39,549 nt of DNA from a virus, in IMG/VR virus record IMGVR_UViG_3300044970_001933, positions 1-39,549 of that record; one strand, 5' to 3'. Positions within the stretch are counted from its first letter, which is position 1. Every line of letters begins with the position of its first letter. The translations under genes and the position numbers were made by a program. The notes below the pieces were generated by a model. The model did not search any database and was not told the DNA's origin. It was given only the letters and a program-made list of their open reading frames with translations. Positions 33,454 through 39,549 of this stretch are shown piece by piece.

Positions 33454-33739
33454 GCGTTCAGAGTCTAAAAGAATTAATGCCAAACAGCATAAAAATTCTG
33501 GACGTGGCATACATAAAGGTGATGCAACTTGGAGAAACTTTACAGTTGATTTTAAAGAATACCCAAAAGGTATAACAATAAATAAAGATATTTGGGCAAA
33601 AGCAGTAACTGATGCAATTAAAAATCACAACGATCCAGCAATTTTTATTGTGCTTGGAGAAGCAGACTCAAAAGTTCGCTTAGCAGTAATAGAAGTAGAC
33701 TTACTAGAACAATTAACACAGGAGGAAGAAAATGGCTGA
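33446..33739 (+). CDS. Possible PD-(D/E)XK endonuclease / resolvase-like protein
   Basis: The protein has 97 residues. It resembles the core of small PD-(D/E)XK enzymes of the archaeal-type resolvase class: GRGIHKGDATW (Asp in KGD), then FTVDFKEYP (DxK), a helix (INKDIWAKAVTDAIKNHNDP) and a strand with FIVLGEADSKVRLAVIEVD. If right, it would cut branched DNA next to RecA. The central acid is Asp rather than Glu, and the domain is short. It could instead be a structural relative without activity. Confidence 0.42.
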   Translation: MSERSESKRINAKQHKNSGRGIHKGDATWRNFTVDFKEYPKGITINKDIWAKAVTDAIKNHNDPAIFIVLGEADSKVRLAVIEVDLLEQLTQEEENG

Positions 33740-34049
33740 ACAGGTTGAACCAGCAAAGACAACGCTAGAGATGGTAAACGGTTTGAGCGAGATTGCAGAT
33801 TATATGCAGGATGAGGAACTCACGACAGCATTAACATTTATTGCTAAGGTAATAATTAAGCCAGATATTCCAACTCAAGTTGCCAGTATTGAAATTGTAA
33901 GGCTTCAGGCGATAGCAGCAAAGATGGCTTTTAAGGCTACTTGGATGGCCAATGTTGACAAAAATGATAGGGCAAAAAAGAACATTTACTATACTGCAGC
34001 GGAATCTATTAACAACTTGGTGTCGGCACTCAAGTATATAATGCGCTAA
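33732..34049 (+). CDS. Helical protein of unknown function
   Basis: The protein has 105 residues, almost all helix, with no Cys and no catalytic motif (LEMVNGLSEIADYMQDEELT; AAKMAFKATWMANVDKNDRA). GGAGG precedes the ATG. It overlaps the upstream gene by 8 bases. It is found between recombination genes and may be a small partner protein; this is inference from place. Confidence 0.55.
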   Translation: MAEQVEPAKTTLEMVNGLSEIADYMQDEELTTALTFIAKVIIKPDIPTQVASIEIVRLQAIAAKMAFKATWMANVDKNDRAKKNIYYTAAESINNLVSALKYIMR

Positions 34050-34051
34050 CC

Positions 34052-34060
34052 TGCTATACT
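34052..34060 (+). promoter_or_regulatory. Extended -10 promoter candidate before the Cas4-like gene
   Basis: TGCTATACT lies in the 36-base gap before the gene at 34086, followed by the ribosome site AGGGGAA. I see no clear -35. It resembles the other extended -10 boxes in the window. Confidence 0.45.
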
Positions 34061-34085
34061 TATATAAACAAGGGGAATAAGAACA

Positions 34086-34922
34086 ATGACAAAAAGTTTA
34101 CTCAAGCAGGTTATGTTAAAAGAAGCAGAGAAAAAAGAAGCCATAGCAAAGCAGAATATTATTTTTAATTCTGAAGATATGATTGCCAAGATTAGGTCGG
34201 GGTATACAGTATCTCGTGGACCAAAGATGACGACAAAGAAAACTTTTGCTCCATCTACTATTGCATACCAGCATGGCCAATGCCCAAGGTATTGGTATCT
34301 TGCATTTAACGGCAATGTTTTTGATGATTATACAGACGCATATGGTGTTGCCAATATGAGTGCTGGAACTATGGGACACGAAAGAATTCAAAAAGCCATG
34401 CTTGCTTCTGGAGTTGCCGTTCCATACATCAATGACAAGGGAGAAAAAACAACAGAGTTTAAAGTTATTGCAAATGATCCACCAATTTTTGGTTACGGAG
34501 ACGTAATGTTTAATTGGGAGGGTGAAGAAATTGTTGGCGAAATTAAAACAATGATGAGTGAAGCCTTTGAGTACCGAAAGAAAACAAATAAGCCAAAGGG
34601 TGCACATTTAATTCAGTTGCTAATATACATGAAGATTCTTGGTAAATCAAAGGGTGCTCTTGTTTATGAAAACAAAAATAATCATGACCTCCTAATTATT
34701 CCAGTAGAAGTAAATGATGGGTATCGCCAATGGGTTGACTACGCATTTAACTGGATGCGTGAAGTTCGTAATGCTTGGGAAGGACAAACACTTCCAACTA
34801 AAAATTATCGTAATAATTCAAAGATTTGTAAGACATGCCCAGTAAAAGCAGCATGCATTGAGGCAGGAGAGGGAACAGTCAAGATTGCTTCTCTGGAGGA
34901 ACTGAGTGAAACTTTGCAGTAG
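34086..34922 (+). CDS. Cas4/RecB-type PD-(D/E)XK exonuclease
   Basis: The protein has 278 residues. Four Cys (C66, C248, C251, C257) can hold an Fe-S cluster. The nuclease core shows H98 (GTMGHERIQ), D139 (FGYGDVMF), E152-x-K154 (VGEIKT) and Q177 (LIQLLIYMK). This is the Cas4-family pattern used by many phages for recombination and DNA processing, not a sign of a CRISPR system. It lies between RecA and RuvC. No cas1/cas2 or repeats are present. Confidence 0.85.
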   Translation: MTKSLLKQVMLKEAEKKEAIAKQNIIFNSEDMIAKIRSGYTVSRGPKMTTKKTFAPSTIAYQHGQCPRYWYLAFNGNVFDDYTDAYGVANMSAGTMGHERIQKAMLASGVAVPYINDKGEKTTEFKVIANDPPIFGYGDVMFNWEGEEIVGEIKTMMSEAFEYRKKTNKPKGAHLIQLLIYMKILGKSKGALVYENKNNHDLLIIPVEVNDGYRQWVDYAFNWMREVRNAWEGQTLPTKNYRNNSKICKTCPVKAACIEAGEGTVKIASLEELSETLQ

Positions 34923-35196
34923 ATGTGATGCGTACTTCACACCAAAAGTTTCTTACCAGATTTACTGTAGTGAATCCTGTAGAGACGACGCTACAAAAGA
35001 AAAAATAGCAGAGCGCTATCAGGTAACTCGCAGGCAAAAAAGAATAGGCAAGATTAGAAAATGTTTAGGTGGTTGCGGAGTTGATCTCTCAATCTACAAT
35101 GATTCAGGATTTTGTTCTAACTGTAACGTAAGCAAGAAAGCAGTTGACAAAATGCTAAAAGAGTTGAAAGGATTTATAGAGTATGAGCAAGAATAA
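34906..35196 (+). CDS. Double zinc-finger protein
   Basis: The protein has 96 residues with two zinc sites: C4, C7, C21, C25 (CSRC, YCSESC) and C53, C57, C70, C73 (KCLGGC, FCSNC). A basic helix links them (RRQKRIGKIRK). The start is GTG with TGGAGG eight bases upstream. It overlaps the nuclease gene and the resolvase gene. It may bind branched or single-stranded DNA next to them. Confidence 0.65.
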   Translation: MKLCSRCDAYFTPKVSYQIYCSESCRDDATKEKIAERYQVTRRQKRIGKIRKCLGGCGVDLSIYNDSGFCSNCNVSKKAVDKMLKELKGFIEYEQE

Positions 35197-35770
35197 ATGG
35201 GGATATTCTGTTCAGCCAAACACGATTTGTGCAATAGATGCTAGTACTAACAGCCTTGCATTTGCTTCATATACAAAAGATAGTCTTGGGGCAATTGGAA
35301 AGATTAACTTTGAAGGAAACAATACATATGAAAAAGTTATGGATGCTGGCAAAAAGGTAAAGGCGTTTCTTGATTTTTACAATGGGTTTGAAGCAATTAT
35401 TATTGAGCATACCGTATTTATGAATAGTCCTAAAACTGCTGCAGATCTTGCCTTAGTTCAAGGAGCGATCCTGGGAGCCGCAGGACAGTCAGGAACTAAA
35501 GTTATTGGAAAGGTATCTCCAATTACTTGGCAAAACTATATAGGGAATAAAAAAATATCAAAGGATGAGCAATTGTTTATTCGCTCACAGCACCCTGGGA
35601 AATCAGTTTCTTGGTATAAGACTTACGAAAGAAACCTTCGTAAAGAAAGAACAATAAAGTTTATCAATACAATCTATGATAGAACTATTACTGATAATGA
35701 TGTGGCAGATGCTTGTGGTATCGGTCACTGGGCTATCAAGAATTGGTCGAAAGCAATAGGAGTAGAGTAA
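35183..35770 (+). CDS. RuvC-like Holliday junction resolvase
   Basis: The protein has 195 residues with an RNase H-like fold. The acidic residues are D19 (CAIDAST), E75 (IIIEHT) and D173/D176 (DNDVADA), as in RuvC. It resolves four-way junctions before packaging. AAAGGA lies upstream, and the ATG overlaps the zinc-finger gene by 14 bases. It is close to RuvC length (about 170). The C-terminal HWAIKNW helix is typical of the phage branch. Confidence 0.82.
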   Translation: MSKNKWGYSVQPNTICAIDASTNSLAFASYTKDSLGAIGKINFEGNNTYEKVMDAGKKVKAFLDFYNGFEAIIIEHTVFMNSPKTAADLALVQGAILGAAGQSGTKVIGKVSPITWQNYIGNKKISKDEQLFIRSQHPGKSVSWYKTYERNLRKERTIKFINTIYDRTITDNDVADACGIGHWAIKNWSKAIGVE

Positions 35771-35943
35771 TGGAAAGAGAGCCATTTAACTTTAAAGAAG
35801 AAGACAAAGAAGTTATTTTAACGGTCAATACCCTTGTGCCAACAAAGTGGTTATTGGTTGATAGAGAAACGGGTCAAGTTTATCAGGGGAGTCCAAAAGG
35901 ATACTGGGATAAACTAAAAACAGTAGAAAGAGATAAGTCATAA
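35770..35943 (+). CDS. Small hypothetical protein
   Basis: The protein has 57 residues. I start it at the ATG at 35770, which overlaps the resolvase stop; a longer frame upstream lies inside the resolvase gene and is not needed. It is charged, with a beta hairpin (KWLLVDRETGQVYQGSPKGY), and could be a small regulator. Function unknown. Confidence 0.5.
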   Translation: MEREPFNFKEEDKEVILTVNTLVPTKWLLVDRETGQVYQGSPKGYWDKLKTVERDKS

Positions 35944-36587
35944 TGCCTGAGTTAAATGCAAATATACCCCCGATAAACTGTTACGTAAGAGGAAACTATT
36001 TAAGAAACCATCAAGATAGTCACGATAAATATTTTGAATGTGTAGTGTTTGGTGTTTCAAGTTTGAAGTCTAGAAGCCCACTATTTCACATTATGATGCC
36101 AGATGGTGGGCTTTGGTGGAGACTTCCAATATCTGCATTTTGCACTGAGCCAGGAATTCCCGAAGTTGATCTTCACAACCTAGTCTTATGGAACTCTTTT
36201 AGTCATCACATATCTGTAACTCAGTTTGAAAATTTAAAAAACCTCAGAATGTCTTACATAGACAGAACAAAGACAATGCATAAAGGAACCTACCTATTTA
36301 CACTAGACTGGCATAATCCAGACACAAATGTTTTAGATGATGGCTACTCTGAAAGTCCTGCAGATCATAAGTGTGGACATGTCATACAAAGAGATGATGG
36401 AAATTTTGCAATCCAACCTAACAACAGAATTCGTGTGTACGAGCCATCATTTACCCTTGAAAAGGAATACTTAATTGATAGAATAATTAATGAAAGAAAG
36501 TATGATGTTGAAAACCAGGATAAGTGGATTATGGAAAACTCTGATAGGTTTAATTATGATATTAATGAAAAAGAAGTTGACAATTAG
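35943..36587 (+). CDS. Conserved phage protein of unknown function
   Basis: The protein has 214 residues. Blocks such as FECVVFGVSSLKSRSPLFHI, GGLWWRLPISAFC, NSFSHHISVTQFENLKNLRM and HKCGHVIQRDDGNFAIQPNN look strongly conserved, with many His, Trp and Cys. I recall similar proteins from aquatic phages, without a function. The ATG overlaps the preceding stop (TAATG). There is no signal or membrane segment. A metal or nucleotide role is possible but not shown. Confidence 0.6.
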   Translation: MPELNANIPPINCYVRGNYLRNHQDSHDKYFECVVFGVSSLKSRSPLFHIMMPDGGLWWRLPISAFCTEPGIPEVDLHNLVLWNSFSHHISVTQFENLKNLRMSYIDRTKTMHKGTYLFTLDWHNPDTNVLDDGYSESPADHKCGHVIQRDDGNFAIQPNNRIRVYEPSFTLEKEYLIDRIINERKYDVENQDKWIMENSDRFNYDINEKEVDN

Positions 36588-36591
36588 TACC

Positions 36592-36747
36592 ATGCCTGCT
36601 AAACTATATACAAGTGAGAATTGGCTTCGCAAGAGGTTCCTCATGGACAAAAAATCTCCACAAGAGATTGCAAAAGAGTGTGGAACAAGCGTAGAAACCA
36701 TCTACGTGTATTTAGCAAAATTTAATCTAAGGAAAAGTAAAAGATGA
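36592..36747 (+). CDS. Small helix-turn-helix protein
   Basis: The protein has 51 residues. A helix-turn-helix (KKSPQEIAKECGTSVETIYV, then YLAKFNLRK) fills most of it. I chose the ATG at 36592, four bases after the upstream stop; an in-frame ATG at 36565 would overlap that gene. The type occurs as the DNA-binding part of phage regulators and of homing-type nucleases. Here no nuclease is attached. Confidence 0.6.
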   Translation: MPAKLYTSENWLRKRFLMDKKSPQEIAKECGTSVETIYVYLAKFNLRKSKR

Positions 36748-36866
36748 AAAAGTTTGAAAAGATACTAATAGCCACAGCCGTTGTAGGTATGGTTGGATTT
36801 TCATTTGCCATTGCTACACTAAAAGGCTTACCAGAAGAATTTGATTGGGAGGTAGATGATGAGTGA
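36744..36866 (+). CDS. 40-residue single-pass membrane peptide
   Basis: A 40-residue frame begins at an ATGA overlap with the preceding stop and ends in the start region of the next gene. After a basic start (MKKFEK) comes one membrane segment (ILIATAVVGMVGFSFAIATL), then an acidic tail (EEFDWEVDDE). There is no cleavage site. The coupling and clear layout support a real small gene. Roles such as an accessory lysis, exclusion or membrane-anchor peptide are open. Confidence 0.5.
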   Translation: MKKFEKILIATAVVGMVGFSFAIATLKGLPEEFDWEVDDE

Positions 36867-37101
36867 TAGTTTAACGATTACGGTTGATCAGGTAAATCAT
36901 CCACAACATTATACGACAGATCCATCTGGTGTTGAGTGCATAGAGATTACACGACACCGTAATTTTAATATTGGTAATGCCTTTAAATATCTTTGGAGGG
37001 CAGGACTTAAGGATGAATCAAAAACTATTCAAGATCTTGAAAAGGCAATTTTCTACATCAAGGATGAAATCAATAGACTAGAGGGAAAATATGTCAACTG
37101 A
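36859..37101 (+). CDS. DUF3310 family protein
   Basis: The protein has 80 residues. VNHPQHYTTDPSGVECIEIT and FNIGNAFKYLWRAGLKD are the conserved blocks of DUF3310, a small phage family sometimes called nucleotide-kinase-like but without proven activity. GGGAGG lies six bases before the ATG at 36859 and only three before an ATG at 36856, so I prefer the former. It overlaps both neighbours. Confidence 0.8.
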   Translation: MSDSLTITVDQVNHPQHYTTDPSGVECIEITRHRNFNIGNAFKYLWRAGLKDESKTIQDLEKAIFYIKDEINRLEGKYVN

Positions 37102-37627
37102 AGAAGATTTAGTAAAGCACCTTGATCAAGTTAATCTTGTAGTAGGAGAATACTTAAAAGGTACAGACCCAACAAAAATTTCTAAAGAACTTGCTATTCC
37201 AAGAGTAAAAGTTGTAGAACTTATTAATGAGTGGAAAGTAATGGCATCTGCCAACGATGCAATCCGAGCACGTGCAAAAGAAGCATTAGCAGCCATGGAT
37301 GCACACTATGGAAAATTAATTACAAAGTCTTATGAAGTTATTGATGAAGCGTCTATGACCAATAACCTTAGTGCAAAAACAGCGGCAATTAAACTTGTAA
37401 TGGATATTGAAAAAGCAAGAATTGATATGTTACAAAAGGCTGGTTTACTTGAGAACAAAGAACTGGCAGAAGAAATTGTTGAGATTGAAAAAAGACAAGA
37501 GGTTCTTGTTGGTATCCTAAGAGATATTGCTTCATCTCATCCAGAGATTCGTGACCTAATAATGCACAGGCTTTCTGCTGTTGCTAAAGATGGAGAAGTG
37601 ATTACAGTTGTCCACAATGTTCAATGA
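37091..37627 (+). CDS. terS: Putative small terminase subunit
   Basis: The protein has 178 residues and lies directly before the large terminase, overlapping it. Residues about 20-48 (EYLKGTDPTKISKELAIPRV, then VELINEW) form a helix-turn-helix for recognising packaging DNA. The central part is long helices (about 55-150) for oligomer formation. Length and place match small terminases, although no strict sequence signature exists. Confidence 0.7.
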   Translation: MSTEEDLVKHLDQVNLVVGEYLKGTDPTKISKELAIPRVKVVELINEWKVMASANDAIRARAKEALAAMDAHYGKLITKSYEVIDEASMTNNLSAKTAAIKLVMDIEKARIDMLQKAGLLENKELAEEIVEIEKRQEVLVGILRDIASSHPEIRDLIMHRLSAVAKDGEVITVVHNVQ

Positions 37628-39395
37628 TTTTTTTGAAGCACTAAAAAATAATAATTTTGAAGAAATTCCTGTTGATGCAAAAACTTTTGTTGAAGGAGAG
37701 CACTACCTAGCGCAACCTCCACTTTCTGATGTTCAGTATGACATTGTAGAGGCCATGAGCCAGATTTACAGAGAAGAAGATCTTGTTGATATTCTAGGTC
37801 CAGAAGAAGGACATAGATATTACAAGAAGTACACAAAGAACGAAGTAATCCTACAACTTGGCAAGGGTAGCGGTAAAGACTTTACATCTACAGTGGCTTG
37901 TGCATACATAGTATACAAACTGTTATGCTTAAAAGATCCAGCCAGATACTTTGGCAAGCCTGCAGGTGATGCTATTGATATCATTAACGTTGCTATTAAC
38001 GCTCAGCAGGCCAAGAACGTTTTCTTTAAAGGTTTTAAGAATAAAATTGAAAAGTCTGAATGGTTTGCAGGAAAGTATAACGCTAAGGCTGAGAGCATTG
38101 AATTTGATAAAGCCATTACAGTTTATTCTGGTCACTCAGAAAGAGAATCACACGAGGGATTAAACTTAATACTTGCAGTACTTGATGAAATTTCTGGATT
38201 TGCACAAGAGGTTGGCACAGGAAATGATCAAGGAAAGACTGCCGATAATATCTATAAGGCTTTTCGTGCTTCTGTAGATTCACGTTTCCCTGATCTTGGT
38301 AAGGTTGCATTACTTTCATTCCCACGTTTCCCAGGGGACTTTATTTCACAAAAATATGAAGATTCAATAATGGAAAAAGAAACAATAACATATACTCATA
38401 GATTTATAATGAATCCAGACTTTCCAGAAGACCTTGAGGGAAACTATCTAGACATTGCTTGGGATGAAGATCAAATCGTTGCATATAAGTATCCTGGTGT
38501 ATTTGCACTAAAAAGACCAACATGGGTAGTAAATCCAACAAGAAAGATTGATGACTTTAGATTAGCCTTTTTTACAGATATGGGTGATGCAATGCAACGC
38601 TTTGCTTGTGTACCAACATTTGCTTCCGATGCATTCTTTAAACAAAAAGATAAACTAGAAAAATGTATGACGCTTAGAAATCCAATTGACAACAATAAAA
38701 GGTTTGACGAATCATTTAAGCCTGATCCAGACAAGGTATATTTTGTTCACGCTGACCTTGCTCAAAAACACGATAAGTGTGCTGTAGCAATTGCACATGT
38801 AGATAAATGGGTTAATCTTCAGGTTGTTAAAGACTATGAACAGGTTGCCCCGATAATTATTGTTGACGCTGTGGTTTGGTGGGAGCCAAAAGTTGAAGGG
38901 CCAGTAAATCTATCAGACGTAAAGCAATGGATTCAAAATCTTCGTAGGCAAGGATTTAACCTAGGAATGGTTACTTTTGACAGATGGCAATCATTTGATA
39001 TTCAGCAAGAACTTCAAGCAGTAGGAATAAGAACTGATACTGTTTCTGTTGGCAAAAAACACTATGAAGATTTGGCAATGATGATTTATGAAGAACGTGT
39101 TGCTATGCCACACATACCTTTGCTTCTTGACGAAATGTCTGAACTTAAGATCATTAATGATAAAAAGGTTGATCACCCCCGCAAAAAATCTAAAGATCTT
39201 TCAGATGCGGTAACAGGTGCAGTTTTTGGAGCGCTATCTCATACCCCAAAGAATCCTAATCTAGAGATTGATATTCATACTTGGTCTACCTCAGCCTCTC
39301 AGTTTGCCAAGCAACAGAGAGATATGGTAGAATTAGAACCTAAGCCAATGACGGACGATGTTCGTGATTACTTAGACAGGTTGAACTTACTATAA
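37617..39395 (+). CDS. terL: Terminase large subunit
   Basis: The protein has 592 residues and is the packaging motor with nuclease. The ATPase has a Walker A at LGKGSGKD (82-88) and Walker B ILAVLDE (D190, E191). The RNase H-like nuclease has D380 (FVHADLAQ), D455 (VTFDRWQS) and D530 (KDLSDAVTG). I start at the ATG at 37617; a TTG at 37608 would add three residues. It overlaps the small subunit by 11 bases. Its location after replication genes suits a circularly permuted map. Confidence 0.9.
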   Translation: MFNDFFEALKNNNFEEIPVDAKTFVEGEHYLAQPPLSDVQYDIVEAMSQIYREEDLVDILGPEEGHRYYKKYTKNEVILQLGKGSGKDFTSTVACAYIVYKLLCLKDPARYFGKPAGDAIDIINVAINAQQAKNVFFKGFKNKIEKSEWFAGKYNAKAESIEFDKAITVYSGHSERESHEGLNLILAVLDEISGFAQEVGTGNDQGKTADNIYKAFRASVDSRFPDLGKVALLSFPRFPGDFISQKYEDSIMEKETITYTHRFIMNPDFPEDLEGNYLDIAWDEDQIVAYKYPGVFALKRPTWVVNPTRKIDDFRLAFFTDMGDAMQRFACVPTFASDAFFKQKDKLEKCMTLRNPIDNNKRFDESFKPDPDKVYFVHADLAQKHDKCAVAIAHVDKWVNLQVVKDYEQVAPIIIVDAVVWWEPKVEGPVNLSDVKQWIQNLRRQGFNLGMVTFDRWQSFDIQQELQAVGIRTDTVSVGKKHYEDLAMMIYEERVAMPHIPLLLDEMSELKIINDKKVDHPRKKSKDLSDAVTGAVFGALSHTPKNPNLEIDIHTWSTSASQFAKQQRDMVELEPKPMTDDVRDYLDRLNLL

Positions 39396-39399
39396 GAAT

Positions 39400-39417
39400 T
39401 CTGATTAGATAATCAGA
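39400..39417. promoter_or_regulatory. Palindrome between terminase and the last gene
   Basis: TCTGATT-AGAT-AATCAGA is a near-perfect inverted repeat (7-bp arms, 4-base centre) in the 45-base gap before the signal-peptide gene. It is AT-rich and lacks a T run, so it is a poor terminator. It may be an operator for the next gene. Confidence 0.4.
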
Positions 39418-39440
39418 TATACAAAAAAACAAGGAGAAAG

Positions 39441-39549
39441 ATGAATTCATTTAAGAAAATTGCCCTAGGACTCGCTGCAGCCATGTCCTTTGGCGTACTA
39501 TCAGCACTTCCGACAAACGCTGCTGTGATCGCACCAACACTAACGATTG
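39441..39549 (+). CDS. Start of a secreted protein gene (partial)
   Basis: The window ends 36 codons into this gene. The start has a textbook signal peptide: basic MNSFKK, a hydrophobic core (IALGLAAAMSFGVLSAL) and a cleavage site near PTNA-AV. A strong AAGGAG site lies upstream, and codons include several C/G-ending ones unlike the AT-rich average. Sec signals are rare on phage proteins outside lysis and surface factors. The function lies beyond the window. Confidence 0.8.
   Translation, partial: MNSFKKIALGLAAAMSFGVLSALPTNAAVIAPTLTI

Noticed and set aside
34086-34922. Cas4-like gene as a sign of CRISPR-Cas
   Set aside because: No cas1, cas2 or repeat array is present. Cas4-like nucleases are common in phage recombination modules.
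35713-35769. Longer start for the small gene ending at 35943
   Set aside because: The extra part lies inside the RuvC-like gene. The ATG at 35770 overlaps the stop in the usual TAATG form.
36490-36591. Longer start for the small helix-turn-helix gene
   Set aside because: The extra part lies inside the preceding gene and reads as a shadow frame. The domain begins at the ATG at 36592.
1-39549. tRNA genes
   Set aside because: Gaps are all under about 85 bases, and none shows a cloverleaf or a CCA-like end. Nothing supports a tRNA inside the coding regions.

Overview
This window is a dense, one-strand segment of a tailed double-stranded DNA phage (siphovirus type) genome. It is AT-rich (by eye well under 40% GC). 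Every supportable gene reads on the + strand. Genes abut or overlap by 1-14 bp (ATGA and TAATG junctions), and no intergenic gap exceeds about 85 bp. I see no tRNA, integrase, repressor, portal, capsid or lysis gene. The portal and capsid genes probably lie just left of the window. The host is probably Gram-positive and possibly actinobacterial: the gene set (DnaE-type polymerase, DnaB, primase, RecA, MazG, Cas4-like nuclease, RuvC) matches actinophages, two genes look nearly leaderless, and the last gene encodes a Sec-type signal peptide. The host call is inference.

Positions 1-4680 carry the neck and tail-tube genes: the end of an unknown gene, a head-tail connector, a head-closure protein, an HK97 gp10-like protein, a tail terminator, the major tail protein (its own promoter, a strong ribosome site and a terminator), and then two paralogous tail-assembly chaperones. 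The first chaperone is a continuous G-T fusion and the second is a stand-alone G, so this phage appears to make the two products from separate genes rather than by ribosomal frameshifting.

Positions 4698-15473 are one 3591-residue tape measure protein. Besides the expected TP901-type core, hydrophobic segments and coiled coil, it carries three copies of a DTVPxMLTPGE motif. Two regions resemble enzymes: a PI3/4-kinase/HipA-like fold and a polyvalent-protein ADP-ribosyltransferase-like fold. If real, these could be effectors delivered with the tape measure at infection.

Positions 15473-23550 hold the distal tail, hub and adhesion proteins, several with inserted beta-rich modules. Positions 23563-28647 move into DNA metabolism: zinc-ribbon and helix-turn-helix proteins, two small conserved proteins, DnaB-like helicase, a DUF6065-like protein of unknown function, a short primase, a small membrane protein and a single-strand DNA-binding-like protein.

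Positions 28656-36587 encode the replicative polymerase (DnaE, C family, PHP domain present), a MazG-like pyrophosphohydrolase, RecA, small zinc proteins, a possible PD-(D/E)XK resolvase, a Cas4-like exonuclease, a RuvC-like resolvase and conserved unknowns.

Positions 36592-39395 carry a small helix-turn-helix protein, a 40-residue membrane peptide, a DUF3310 protein and both terminase subunits. The window ends inside a gene whose product starts with a clear signal peptide. Terminase lies after replication and the neck genes open the window, which fits a circularly permuted map in which the capsid genes follow the right end.

A recurring extended -10 box (TGNTATAAT-like) sits just upstream of several genes and is a candidate phage promoter class.
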